A DNA stretch of 64,000 nt from Bin80 sp965261255 (GCA_965261255.1 CBDHCQ010000004.1:1674001-1738000); one strand, 5' to 3'. Counted from the stretch's first letter, positions 28,416 to 36,867 are shown. Notes: generated by a model from the letters alone, not told the origin. A program made the numbers and translations.

Positions 28416-29240
28416 CTATTGGCTCAAACGGACGAGGGCCTTTACGGGCAAGTGATCCGACACATACCTGCCCTCGTTGACTGCCACGACGGCTTCATAG
28501 CTTAGTACAATCCAGGCGGACGATACAAATACATAGTCAATTCGTGCTTCAGGTAGCGATTCACGTTCCAGAAACCCGCTGAAGGTGCCTATGGGCCCTT
28601 CGGGCGGATTTTTGCTGACCATTCGCGCATCTTGTAGCAGATCCGCTGTCAATGCAGCGTAAGCCTCAGTTTCCGGGGTCGTGTTGAAGTCTCCAAGCAT
28701 CAGAACCGGCGCATCCTCAGCGAACATCCGCGCGTAACTGGTCAGAAGTTTTGCACTTTCGAACCGCGCTTGATTGCCCCTATGATCAAAGTGGGTATTG
28801 ATCACCCAAAAGCGAATGTCTGTATCTCGCACACTCAGATAAGCCGCAGTGGCTATTCTGGGAAGTGCTGCATCCCAGCCCCGACTACCCGCTACATCGG
28901 GAGTCTCTGAGAGCCAGAAGGTGACCGTATCCAGTAGCTCAAAAATCTCCTCTTTATAGAAGATGGGGGCAAATTCACCTGCATCCTTGCCATCGTCTCT
29001 TCCTACTCCTACCCATTCATACCCTGAGAGCTGGGTTGCCAGTTGACCCACCTGGTGGGCAAGAGCTTCCTGGATACCGATTAGATCTACCTTGGACATT
29101 TCGTTTGCTACCCATTCCGCCCGGTGCGGCCACGCGCTGGGACCATCTTCAGGATTATCATAGCGAATATTGAAGGACATGGCTGTAAAGTCTGTTGAGG
29201 CAGACTGTAACATAAATGTCAAAACAATCAAACTGAACAT
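28416..29240 (-). CDS. Endonuclease/exonuclease/phosphatase family protein
   Basis: 274 residues with an N-terminal signal-like segment, so probably exported. It has the DNase-I fold signatures: FTAMSFNIRYDNPEDG, DLIGIQEAL (metal Glu), FWVINTHFDHRGNQAR (catalytic His), VLMLGDFNTTP (Asp and Asn) and YVSDHLPVKALV (final Asp-His). Secreted members in Bacteroidota usually cleave phosphodiesters or phosphate monoesters of sugars or lipids, so it may equally be a phosphatase. It starts two bases after the moaA stop, suggesting co-transcription. Confidence 0.85.
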   Translation of the reverse strand: MFSLIVLTFMLQSASTDFTAMSFNIRYDNPEDGPSAWPHRAEWVANEMSKVDLIGIQEALAHQVGQLATQLSGYEWVGVGRDDGKDAGEFAPIFYKEEIFELLDTVTFWLSETPDVAGSRGWDAALPRIATAAYLSVRDTDIRFWVINTHFDHRGNQARFESAKLLTSYARMFAEDAPVLMLGDFNTTPETEAYAALTADLLQDARMVSKNPPEGPIGTFSGFLERESLPEARIDYVFVSSAWIVLSYEAVVAVNEGRYVSDHLPVKALVRLSQ

Positions 29241-29242
29241 GG

Positions 29243-30340
29243 CTATCCACCTATCGTGATCATTGGGCGATTCTTGGACGCTGCGATTGCATGCATGCCT
29301 GCGTGTCTGGCATGTTTCCCACCCACCGCGGTACTTATTAACCCGAGGAGTTTCTGGTCACTAGCACCACTCCGCATCGCATGTCGCAAGCTGACTTCTG
29401 CCCGTCCAAACAGACAAACTTTCAGATTACCGTCTGCGGTGATTCGGAGACGATCGCAACCTTCGCAAAAATCTTCTGTCATGGACGTAATAAATCCTAC
29501 CCGGCCACGAAAGCCAGGCACGCTATACAACTTTGCAGTTGACTCAGGGCCGCATGCAAGTGGTTCAAGTGGATACACTTGCCGGATCGTTCGGAGCATT
29601 TCCTCATAGGGGACTAACTTCTCCCCACTCCACCGGTTGTCGTCAAAGGGCATAAACTCTATAAAACGGACTTCAATTGACTTATCACGCGTGAGGCCAA
29701 CAAAGTCTACCAATTCATCTTCATTCACATCCCGCATCACCACACAGTTGACTTTAACTGGGTCATATCCAGACTTTAGCATCACATCAATTGCTTCCAA
29801 CACGAGTCCAAGCCCATCTCGCCGTGTGATCGCCTCAAACCGGTCAGGCTGCAATGTATCTAGGCTCAGGTTTATCAGGTTGAGCCCTGCCGCTTGGAGC
29901 TTGGGGAGCTTGCGCTTTATTAATAGGCCGTTCGTGGTAATAGCAAGCGTTTTAAGGCCGGGTAAAGAAGCCAGCGCTTCGACAATTTTTTCAATTCCGG
30001 GTCTTAGCAGCGGCTCTCCACCGGTAAGGCGAATCTTGGTTACTCCCTGTTCGACGAAGAGTCGTGCCAGACGGATGATTTCGTCGTCTGTCAGCAACTG
30101 ATCCGTTGGCGTCCAGTCGAGTTCTCCTTCCGGCATGCAGTAGGTGCATCGCAAATTGCAACGCTCAACCAATGAAATCCTCAGATACTTGTGTACCCTC
30201 CCAAAGCTGTCAGATAAGACATGTGCCCGACTCTTGGCGGGTGCGTACGGTAGCGAGAAATCTCTGGGCACCTGCGATACAGATGCATTGCTGAAATCCA
30301 GTCTTTCAGCTTCCGGGAGAAGCTCAAGTTCATAAATCAT
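29243..30340 (-). CDS. moaA: GTP 3',8-cyclase MoaA
   Basis: 365 residues from the ATG at 30340; a GTG-type start 42 bases upstream is less likely. Radical-SAM enzyme for the first step of molybdenum-cofactor synthesis. It has the SAM cluster motif CNLRCTYC in VERCNLRCTYCMPEGELDW, KIRLTGGEPLLRP, NLSLDTLQPDRFEAITRR, the second cluster CEGCDRLRITADGNLKVCLFG, and the C-terminal Gly-Gly tail (MITIGG) needed for activity. There is an N-terminal extension of about 45 residues before the usual start DSFGRVHKYLRISL. No moaC, moaE or mogA is visible here. Its partner for substrate supply is probably modAB upstream. Confidence 0.93.
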   Translation of the reverse strand: MIYELELLPEAERLDFSNASVSQVPRDFSLPYAPAKSRAHVLSDSFGRVHKYLRISLVERCNLRCTYCMPEGELDWTPTDQLLTDDEIIRLARLFVEQGVTKIRLTGGEPLLRPGIEKIVEALASLPGLKTLAITTNGLLIKRKLPKLQAAGLNLINLSLDTLQPDRFEAITRRDGLGLVLEAIDVMLKSGYDPVKVNCVVMRDVNEDELVDFVGLTRDKSIEVRFIEFMPFDDNRWSGEKLVPYEEMLRTIRQVYPLEPLACGPESTAKLYSVPGFRGRVGFITSMTEDFCEGCDRLRITADGNLKVCLFGRAEVSLRHAMRSGASDQKLLGLISTAVGGKHARHAGMHAIAASKNRPMITIGG

Positions 30341-30746
30341 CGCGCATCCACCAATATGCCTCTTTGCTCTTAAGTGAACCACCGCTTAAAGAATAGGCCA
30401 GAATACAAGATATCTTGGCTTTGATAGATCAAGTTTAGAATTTACTCTAAAAAGGGCCCGTGAGTTCAATGGAGCGAAACAGATTAATCTAGGTTTGTCT
30501 GGATCTTACGCATCATTGGCAAAAGTTTTGTGTGCTTGTGCTTATTAGTTCCCACAATGCCAAATCCAGCTTCGAAAGATCATCGAATAAAACTACATGT
30601 TGCACTAGATTCTTCCATTTTGCCAAATGTCAACGAGTGTGAGAATCGGGCTACTACGGTGATCTCATTTAGGTTTCTGAATGACATTCCCCTATCTTCT
30701 GGAATTGCAGGAACAAATCGCCATAAATGAGGAGTCTTATTGTGAG
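30341..30746. other. Junction of housekeeping DNA and accessory island
   Basis: About 400 bases. The first half is AT-rich and probably holds the moaA promoter. The second half contains the truncated relic at 30557-30688, which recurs at 36115. No tRNA or obvious attachment site was seen, although the change in content from conserved genes to mobile DNA begins here. Confidence 0.5.
30557..30688 (+). pseudogene. Truncated small gene relic (repeat copy A)
   Basis: Reads MPNPASKDHRIKLHVALDSS and then continues in the same frame to RFLND. The same coding sequence recurs at 36115-36327, where it goes on for another 35 residues, so this copy is cut at its 3' end and merges into the region before the sce7726 gene. 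The family is not recognised. The two copies agree at most bases over about 110 positions, with synonymous changes, which supports that this was once coding. Confidence 0.5.
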
Positions 30747-31655
30747 ATGGCAATAACTCATAGAATGGGAACAGCAAGAGAAATCCAGGCCTCTGCCGTT
30801 GCTCGTTTGTTCAGTTCAGCCGTATTGAGAGAACTGGCACAGAAAGGACAATCACAACTGTTTGCACATCTGCTAAAGGAGTCGAATCTGCTAAAACTAC
30901 CCAGTGACGTTGAAAAGGTATACGATCTTTTTGAATACGCGTTTAAATATTTGAAACGTGAAGAACACCGCCACGAATATACATACAAAGCTGCGCTGAC
31001 CGAAAAAGTACTACTTGGTACCCATTCACTGAAGACGGCATCCATGATCAGTCAATTCAGAGTCGGTGATTGTAAGGCAGATGTCGTAATCCTCAACGGA
31101 ACCAGTATGGTGTACGAGATAAAATCGGAGAGGGACACACTACACCGGCTCGAGAAACAGATTGCTGCCTACATGAGGGTGTTGGCCACAGTTAACGTGA
31201 TCGTTGGTAAAGACCATGTTAAAGCAGTTCTCAACTCCGTACCCAAAGATGTTGGTGTTTTGAGGCTTTCAAACAGGTATCAAATTTCCACCATTCAAGA
31301 AGGCAGGGATATGCCATCTCGAACTAATCCCGAGGCTGTTTTTGATTCAGTTAATCTACGTGAAGCTGAGTTGGTGCTCAATGACCTCGGTATGTCAGTA
31401 CCGGATGTACCTAATGTCCATCGTTATCGGGAACTACGTAAGCGTTTCGCCGAGTTTGACCCGGTCTCGGTACATGCCAGCATGGTGCGAACTTTGAAGA
31501 AAACAAGGAGCCTTGCGTCACTTGGGGCGCTCATTGACGAGCTACCACCTTCCCTACACTCAGCAGTACTGTCCCTGCGTCCGAGGAAGTACGATCACAT
31601 TCGTCTAGCTGAATCAATGCAAGAATCAATTAGCAAAGCCATAACATGGGCATAG
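30747..31655 (+). CDS. sce7726 family protein, putative nuclease fold
   Basis: 302 residues from the ATG at 30747, preceded by AGGAG at 30730; an alternative ATG is at 30765. It resembles the sce7726 family, which is scattered in accessory regions and prophages. The central part FRVGDCKADVVILNGTSMVYEIKSERDTLHRLEKQIAAYM has the D...E-x-K arrangement of PD-(D/E)xK nucleases (Asp in KADVV, Glu and Lys in YEIKSE). The C-terminal half is helical and unassigned. I infer a DNA-cleaving role in defence or mobile-element biology; no experiment on the family is known to me. It stands alone, followed directly by an IS110 relic. Confidence 0.7.
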   Translation: MAITHRMGTAREIQASAVARLFSSAVLRELAQKGQSQLFAHLLKESNLLKLPSDVEKVYDLFEYAFKYLKREEHRHEYTYKAALTEKVLLGTHSLKTASMISQFRVGDCKADVVILNGTSMVYEIKSERDTLHRLEKQIAAYMRVLATVNVIVGKDHVKAVLNSVPKDVGVLRLSNRYQISTIQEGRDMPSRTNPEAVFDSVNLREAELVLNDLGMSVPDVPNVHRYRELRKRFAEFDPVSVHASMVRTLKKTRSLASLGALIDELPPSLHSAVLSLRPRKYDHIRLAESMQESISKAITWA

Positions 31656-31666
31656 ACCTTATAGTA

Positions 31667-31730
31667 GGACTACTCCGGCTGGTTGAGCTACAATACATGA
31701 GTTCACCTATCAACCAACCGAGAATAGTCC
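31667..31730. repeat. Imperfect 20-base inverted repeat before IS110 relic
   Basis: The sequence starting GGACTACTCC at 31667-31686 pairs, with a few mismatches and one bulge, with the one ending AGAATAGTCC at 31710-31730; both contain the core TGGTTGA or TCAACCA. The loop is about 23 bases. It sits between the sce7726 stop and the IS110 relic, so it is probably the left end of that element or part of its noncoding RNA. Confidence 0.55.
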
Positions 31731-31764
31731 CACGCAAAACTACACAAGTTCTTCCACACCTGGA

Positions 31765-32474
31765 TTGTCCATTGCCGTTGACATGGATGTGTACAAGAAG
31801 ACAATCGCATTGTGCGTCTACAGTACGTTTAGAGGTGAGGTACTGGACGAGCGGGAATTGCTACATGACCTGCAAAAGATGCTCAAGTATTTCCAGACGC
31901 TTCGGGAGCGCCATGGCAGGGTACGCGCTTGCTATGAAGCGTCTTCGTGTGGAATCGGTTTACAACGCACCCTGAAAGCAAAAGGGATTTCGTGCGAAGT
32001 GATTGCGCCCCCGTCGATTCTCCGCCGTCCAGGAGAGCGTGTCAAAACAGATCGGCGGGATGAAAGAAAGTTAGCGACGTTGTATGCTGCCGGCTTATTG
32101 ACAATGATCATCGTTCCAGACGAGGAACAGGAAGCCATCCAATCTTTACTGCGCTGTCGGGGGACCTGACAGAAATAATCGCCCAGACGAAATAGCGGAT
32201 TCTGAGCTTCTTGCAGACGCGTGGGTTTGACTATCTAGGCAAGATCCGTTGGACTCAGAAGTTTCCTGACTGGGTTTGTGCCTTACCGATGCCGGAGATA
32301 GTTCACCCTTCCTACCTATCTGCACCAGTTGAATCAGCCGGAACAAAAGGTACGCAGAATTGAGACAGATTTAGAAGCGATGGCTAACAGAGTTCGCTAT
32401 AAAGCACCGGTTAAGAACTTGATGGCATTCAGAGGGATCGGCTTGGTGACCGCGTTAACGCTGGTTTTTGAGTA
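31765..32474 (+). pseudogene. IS110-family transposase relic
   Basis: The first 135 codons read as the N-terminal RuvC-like domain of an IS110 transposase: IAVDMDVYKKTIALCVY (first Asp), ACYEASSCGIGLQRTLKAKG (Glu), and KTDRRDERKLATLYAAG (Asp pair). A frameshift and several stops follow at about 32165. Pieces of the C-terminal domain are still readable, for example FRGIGLVTALTLVFE near 32430-32474 in another frame. The element is inactive and lacks its 3' end. It differs in sequence from the intact IS110 at 34348. Confidence 0.8.
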
Positions 32475-32655
32475 AGTGTTTGCCCGAAAACTAAGCATGG
32501 GGCACCATAGTGTATTTCAGTGGGCGTTTTCAGTTGTGTAATAAGATGAAATTGCCCACTAGCAGTCCCCTATCGTTTTTCCGACACACATGTTCTAGCC
32601 ATAGGCTCCTGATGTTCTCGATCATGCCGCTTTGTTGAGGTGTGGCAGTCGGTTG
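32475..32655. pseudogene. Possible integrase-core transposase fragment
   Basis: On the minus strand from about 32640 to 32570 the frame reads PQQSGMIENI and then, after a one-codon disturbance, RSLWLEHVCRK. This resembles the PQQSGMIERVIRSLKEQCVHR motif found in IS3/IS481-type integrase cores. The match is short, so this is tentative. A 7-base inverted repeat, AGTGGGC and GCCCACT, lies at about 32519 and 32555. Nothing else was seen in this gap. Confidence 0.3.
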
Positions 32656-33582
32656 TCAGGGAATTTTCATAAGGATAGAGTAGTCCCCAATTGACTCCTG
32701 ACGCAACCTATCGCCGGAGCCGAGGATGAACGAGTGATATGTCTGGTTTTCTATTGGCCCTCGGCCATTGAACTTCGTAGGAGCTCCATCAATTTTCCTG
32801 CAGATGGCAGCAACAACCCTGTTTTCCTTGTCCAACGGAATACTACTAATCAGTGTCTTGGAGCGGCCCGCAATATAGAATCCAGTACATAAGACGAAAT
32901 ACTGAGCGTAGGACACCCCGCCGAACTTCACAGCATTGACGGCTTTGTATCTCTTTTTCTTCATGTTGTCAAACGTCAGACTGCTCGAATCTGGCATCGC
33001 AAACCTTTTGCCGTCCTCAATCTCAATGTGAGCCCCCTCCCTGTTTACTACCTCCCGCAGCAAGTCTTTGGCAGTGAATACGATTTTGTCAACTTGCAGA
33101 ACCTTCGTGTTCATCCACGCCTTGAACTTGATTGGATGCACGTCACGGTCGAACGGCATCCCGAATATGAATAACTGATCGCCGTCGTGGCGCATGCCAT
33201 ACAACGGGTGTACAGTCGTTCTCTGCTCGTATTCTGGAATCTCTATCATGGCTTTTTTTTCGTCTACAAAGCCCAATTCCATGGTACAGCTATTGTATTT
33301 TTGCAAAAATGTAATCGGTCGGTCATGGGGAGAAGGACGTTTAAGCGGATGGAAATTCGGATAGGCTAAGCAATTCTTGAACAAGCGTCCATTTCCGTCC
33401 AATAGCAGTTTCCGAAGTTGTACGGATACGCGCCATGTTGACGAGAGCATCTTCATCACCGCGATGTCTTCGTCGACATCCTTGAGGTCACTCACGGCAT
33501 CGATAATTTCGTCGACACACCGCAGGAAGTGGATGACGTGTTCAGGATTAACGCCCTCCCTAAACGTCCATACATCTATCAT
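32656..33582 (-). CDS. Hypothetical protein in accessory island
   Basis: 308 residues, an intact frame. I do not recognise a family. The N-terminal part is helical (GVNPEHVIHFLRCVDEIIDAVSDLKDVDEDIAVMKMLSSTWRVSVQLRKLLLDGNGRLFKNC), in a style seen in HEPN-like or cell-signalling helical domains. The C-terminal half is beta-rich with GGVSYAQYFVLCTGFYIAG. No membrane segment or signal peptide. It is isolated, on the opposite strand to its neighbours, with transposase relics on both sides, so horizontal origin is likely. It could be an abortive-infection or cargo gene, but nothing in the sequence proves that. Confidence 0.6.
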   Translation of the reverse strand: MIDVWTFREGVNPEHVIHFLRCVDEIIDAVSDLKDVDEDIAVMKMLSSTWRVSVQLRKLLLDGNGRLFKNCLAYPNFHPLKRPSPHDRPITFLQKYNSCTMELGFVDEKKAMIEIPEYEQRTTVHPLYGMRHDGDQLFIFGMPFDRDVHPIKFKAWMNTKVLQVDKIVFTAKDLLREVVNREGAHIEIEDGKRFAMPDSSSLTFDNMKKKRYKAVNAVKFGGVSYAQYFVLCTGFYIAGRSKTLISSIPLDKENRVVAAICRKIDGAPTKFNGRGPIENQTYHSFILGSGDRLRQESIGDYSILMKIP

Positions 33583-34180
33583 CTCAGCACTTTTCGTTGT
33601 TGTTTAGCGACAGTCATCTTTTTCGCCGGTGACTTTCAAAAAGTTTCGCCGAAGTGGAAGCACGCGCAACTCGGCATTAAACATTGAGGCAAGGCAGAAA
33701 TTTAACGGCAATTCGTTTGAAAATGGCGTCGCGTGATCCAGGGCATGAAAACGGATGGCCGTGTGACTAATCCTGTATTGGGGGATTACCTGCTTTAGTC
33801 AATTCAGCCAGAGCGATAACAAAATGACCCAGGGCGCCAAGCGGTAATAGCTACATATGATGAACAGGCCACTTCGGCAACCTCAGTCCGTCTGCTAATT
33901 CAGGCTGTACAGGGGAGTTCTGGGGACCAATCAGCTTCAAATATTTACCAGAGTACTCCCCGTCTTCGTTTCTGGGATCGCAGTCTCATAGTTCCAGGAT
34001 TGCAGGATCCACATCCGCGAGTTTATGCGGTCATATAGGACCGGAGAATCCATCTCTGATAGTCAAATTGGGGACGAGTGCTTGGAGGCATTGCTTCAAT
34101 TCAAATTGGCAGACACATCTTAGTCGTTTCCCCTGACAAGGTGCTGATTTCGGGACCATTGTGTGTACTGAGATGATTTT
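33583..34180. other. Intergenic stretch without recognised gene
   Basis: About 600 bases with only short open frames. A stretch on the plus strand at about 33907-34035 reads without stops (SSGDQSASNIYQSTPRL and on) but matches nothing I know; it could be the tail of a decayed gene. No repeats were found apart from the IS110-associated ones that begin at 34181. Confidence 0.4.
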
Positions 34181-34202
34181 GCCAGTTAGCCTGGCGCACG
34201 GC

Positions 34203-34248
34203 AATTTGAATCTCATTAGGTGGGTAATTTGAATCTCACTAGGTGAGC
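34203..34248. repeat. Two tandem 23-base units
   Basis: The core AATTTGAATCTCA occurs at 34203 and 34226, each followed by a similar tail (TTAGGTGGGT and CTAGGTGAGC). A third core is at 35382, beyond the transposase gene. The layout resembles the multiple terminal repeats of IS21-type elements, so this may be the remains of another element's end into which the IS110 moved. Confidence 0.5.
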
Positions 34249-34347
34249 ACGGTAGGAACCCAGGTTACCCTGGGCCCCCCGTACAGGTCTAATGAAAAAA
34301 TCGGGCGCTACTTTGCGTCTTGTACTCATTCATTAGATCTCGTTCGC
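34249..34347 (+). ncRNA. Candidate IS110 bridge RNA region
   Basis: The noncoding segment between the left end and the transposase start has two hairpins: CCCAGG/CCTGGG around a TTAC loop at 34259-34274, and TCTAATGA at 34288-34295 with TCATTAGA at 34330-34337 around 34 bases. IS110 elements of the group with the noncoding part on the 5' side express a structured bridge RNA there, with loops that pair with target and donor. Position and structure fit; loops have not been matched to a target. Confidence 0.4.
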
Positions 34348-35355
34348 ATGTACAACACGCTTTATTTGGGGCTGGATGCCCACACGCGCAACTGTGTTCT
34401 GGCAACAATGAACTCGTCTGGGCGTGTGGTCTCTACCCGGGAATTTTCGACTTCGGAGACGGCGCTGATCCGTTATGTCACCGAGCTGCCCGCACGATCC
34501 AAACACTTGATGTTGGAGGAATCTTCGTTGGCCGGCTGGATTGCCTCGGCACTGCGTCCGTATGTAACCCAGTTGATCGTTTGTGATCCTCGGCACAATG
34601 CGCTCATCAGTCATAGAAACAAGAGTGACCGCCGCGATGCGGTTGATCTCTGCCGGTTACTTCGACTGGGGGAATTCGTTGAGGTGTTTCACTCAGATCA
34701 AGCATGCCGAACGGACTTCAAGATTGCAGTCCAACAGTACTTACGTGTTCGGAACGATCATGCGAAACTGAAATGTCAAATCAAGGCGAAGTACCATCAA
34801 GCGGGGGTGGTTAATGTGCGTGGCACCGAGGTATTCACCAAGACGCATCGCGGGAGCTACCTGGATCGGTTGCCGACCCAGACCCGGCAGAAAATTATTG
34901 CTTACTTGTATGATCGACTGGATACAACGGGGGAGCTGCGAAAAAAGGCCCGTGCGACCATGATTGAGCTGGGCAAGCCGTATCCAGAAATTCAACGATT
35001 CCAGCGTGTACCTGGGATCGGCGTTGTAGGCGCACACGTATTCAGTGCGTTTATCCAGACGCCACACCGATTTACCACAAAGCAGCGATTGTGGAAGTAC
35101 TGCAAACTCGGCATTCGTGAACGTAGCAGTGCGGGCAAGCCATTAGCTTACAAGCGCCTGGATCGCTCGGGGTCGGGGGCGTTGAAGGATTTGAGCTATT
35201 GGTGCTGGCTGACATCTCAACAAGTTGCAGTGCCCAATGAGGTATCCTTGTTCTATGAAGCCTCACTGCTTCGTACCGATAACCCGATCCACGCACGACT
35301 CAATACCCAGCGAAAAATCCTCACTGTGCTTTGGACCATCTGGAAAAGGATGTAG
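34348..35355 (+). CDS. IS110-family transposase (DEDD recombinase)
   Basis: 335 residues from the ATG at 34348, where MYNTLYLGLDAHTRNCVLATM begins like other members; the frame stays open for 35 codons upstream but these belong to the noncoding end. Catalytic DEDD residues: Asp in GLDAHTRN, Glu in LMLEESSLAGW, and the Asp pair in NKSDRRDAVDLCRLL. The C-terminal Transposase_20 domain begins at FQRVPGIGVVGAHVFSAFIQTPHRF and contains the expected Ser in RLDRSGSGALKDLSYW. The gene is intact, so the element may still be active. A piece of a related gene lies right behind it on the other strand. Confidence 0.9.
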   Translation: MYNTLYLGLDAHTRNCVLATMNSSGRVVSTREFSTSETALIRYVTELPARSKHLMLEESSLAGWIASALRPYVTQLIVCDPRHNALISHRNKSDRRDAVDLCRLLRLGEFVEVFHSDQACRTDFKIAVQQYLRVRNDHAKLKCQIKAKYHQAGVVNVRGTEVFTKTHRGSYLDRLPTQTRQKIIAYLYDRLDTTGELRKKARATMIELGKPYPEIQRFQRVPGIGVVGAHVFSAFIQTPHRFTTKQRLWKYCKLGIRERSSAGKPLAYKRLDRSGSGALKDLSYWCWLTSQQVAVPNEVSLFYEASLLRTDNPIHARLNTQRKILTVLWTIWKRM

Positions 35356-35397
35356 GTGCGCCAGGCTAACTGGCGCTCGGCAATTTGAATCTCAGTA

Positions 35398-35534
35398 TAC
35401 ATTATGTGGCGAATCAGACCCGCCTCCGAAGTTTTGAACTCGTTGAACTTTATCAATTGCCCATCTGAATCCATTACTGCCAGAACGCAGTTGCGAGTGT
35501 GGGCATCCAGCCCCAGGTAAACAGTTTCGTACAT
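35398..35534 (-). pseudogene. N-terminal fragment of a second IS110 transposase
   Basis: On the minus strand from the ATG at 35534 the frame reads MYETVYLGLDAHTRNCVLAV, then MDSDGQLIKFNEFKTSEAGLIRH, closely similar to the start of the intact transposase. Similarity stops at about 35398, exactly where the direct repeat behind the intact IS110 begins. The rest of this gene is not found on the left side of the intact IS, so it was lost and not merely split. Confidence 0.75.
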
Positions 35535-35597
35535 GTGAGTTGAGGTTTGATGAATAGGAGAACGAACTATACAAAAAAAAGCGCCCTTATTTTCATT

Positions 35598-35725
35598 AAA
35601 CCTCAAACCACACGGCATCCATGACAGCTGGGCATCAATCCGGGATGAGTTGAACAACATTCGTCGCATTACGACCCGTATGGTCAAGAACGAGCATCGG
35701 TACCTGATCACAGAAGTAGATTAGG
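35598..35725 (+). pseudogene. Possible C-terminal transposase fragment
   Basis: The plus strand reads KPHGIHDSWASIRDELNNIR and goes on with RITTRMVKNEHRYLITEVD and a stop. This resembles the C-terminal tail of IS1634/IS4-type transposases, which end in an IRxELxxxxRxTTR block. The fragment is short and the assignment weak. The rest of 35726-36114 shows no recognisable gene. Confidence 0.35.
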
Positions 35726-36114
35726 ATCTATCCCCAAACGCGTTAAAACTCTTTGCGTGTCTGGGGTTCGTGTATGATCCAGATTTGACCCGAACGGTAA
35801 CCGAGCATGTGAACGCGACAGGTCCATCAATGCGCAAAAAAACGCCGGATTCATGACGGAGATCCCTTTGCAAAACGGTTGAGAAAATGTACTCTAAATG
35901 GAAACATCCGAGTTGCATACAATCGAAACCTCGTGGGGGCGTACGTAGGCGCTCAAACGGTAAAACACCAAGAAAACAGCGATTCAAACCGCCTTAAAAC
36001 TACCGCAACCGACTCGGTAAATACCCATAGCCTTCGCTTACGAAAAAAACAGTCCGAAATGGATCCAGGAGAGATCCGTGTTGTTTGCATCACTACGGAA
36101 TGGCGAACTTAGGG

Positions 36115-36327
36115 AAAGATCATCGGATAAAACCGCATGTTACACTAGGTTCGTCCATTTTGCCAAACGTCAACGAGTGAAAGAATCGGACTACTATGGT
36201 GATCACATTCAGGTTTCTAAATGACGATCGCCATAACTTTCGTCGTCTGGATACGATTGACCAAGTGAAACTGATTGCTCGCAGGCTGACCTGGAGGAAG
36301 TTGCAGTATAAGGACTTGATTGGGTAA
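36115..36327 (+). pseudogene. Small gene relic (repeat copy B)
   Basis: Reads KDHRIKPHVTLGSSILPNVN, an in-frame stop, then KNRTTMVITFRFLNDDRHNF and on to LTWRKLQYKDLIG and a stop at 36327. It matches copy A at 30557 for its first 45 codons and extends it by about 35. Together the copies define a lost family of about 80-90 residues. It lies seven bases before the gene split by IS21, so the two may once have formed an operon; a small antitoxin-like partner is one idea, but no family was recognised. Confidence 0.45.
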
Positions 36328-36333
36328 AAAGAT

Positions 36334-36615
36334 ATGAATAGAAGTCCGCTAGAAAGTTACTCGCCAAGTGATATGCTGCATCAGTTGATTATCCCCCAAT
36401 ACAAGGATTTTCTTAAAGATAATTCGTCAGTACGTTATGCGGTACTAGCAGTAATTCTAGCATATCATATGTATGAATGGGTCCACCAAGATAAATTCAC
36501 CAAAGAACATTTTGAAAATCATTATTCAGATGAAATCGATGTAGATGCGATGATAGAATTATTTGAACATGCACGCGTGATGTCAAATGATTTGAAGCAC
36601 TTGATTATTCTTACT
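36334..36615 (+). pseudogene. 5' part of host gene split by IS21
   Basis: 94 codons from the ATG at 36334: MNRSPLESYSPSDMLHQLII and on, mostly helical, with YAVLAVILAYHMYEWVHQ and MSNDLKHLIILT. The frame runs straight into the IS21 end at 36616. The remainder continues in frame after the element, at 39606. The spliced product would have about 165 residues. No family recognised. The element therefore inactivated an accessory gene. Confidence 0.7.
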
Positions 36616-36700
36616 AATCCGATCACTGTTCTTATTCAATCCGATCACTGTTCTTATTTAATCCGATCACCGTTCTTATTTAATCCGATCACTTTGCGGC
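36616..36700. repeat. IS21 left-end 22-base repeats
   Basis: Four tandem units start at 36616, 36638, 36660 and 36682. The first three are nearly identical, ATCCGATCAC followed by TGTTCTTATT or CGTTCTTATT; the fourth departs after ATCCGATCAC. They are presumed IstA binding sites. Confidence 0.85.
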
Positions 36701-36867
36701 GGCGAATCAGGTGATTTTCTAAGCGGTTGATTTTGTCGTGTTTTGGAGGGGTTGGCTTTGTCGATCTGTGTTGCATTCTGACACATGAGACAGGGTATTC
36801 TGCGTTGTGCTGGTGTTATGACCAGGGATGATATTCTGTGTTCTTTTCTAACCAAATTGAGCACAAA

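Larger units (their letters stand above)
34181..35394 (+). mobile_element. IS110-family insertion sequence
   Basis: Contains one intact IS110-type transposase gene (34348-35355). It is bracketed by a perfect 18-base inverted repeat, GCCAGTTAGCCTGGCGCA at 34181-34198 and its complement at 35357-35374. Each arm is followed at its right by the same 17-base direct repeat, CGGCAATTTGAATCTCA, at 34199-34215 and 35378-35394. The exact IS boundaries cannot be fixed without a second copy; IS110 elements usually have no terminal inverted repeats, so part of this symmetry may belong to the target site. Confidence 0.75.

Noticed and set aside
30681..30746. The longer start of the sce7726 gene
   Set aside because: The extra 22 codons lie next to a duplicated relic and the ATG at 30747 has a ribosome-binding-like sequence upstream.
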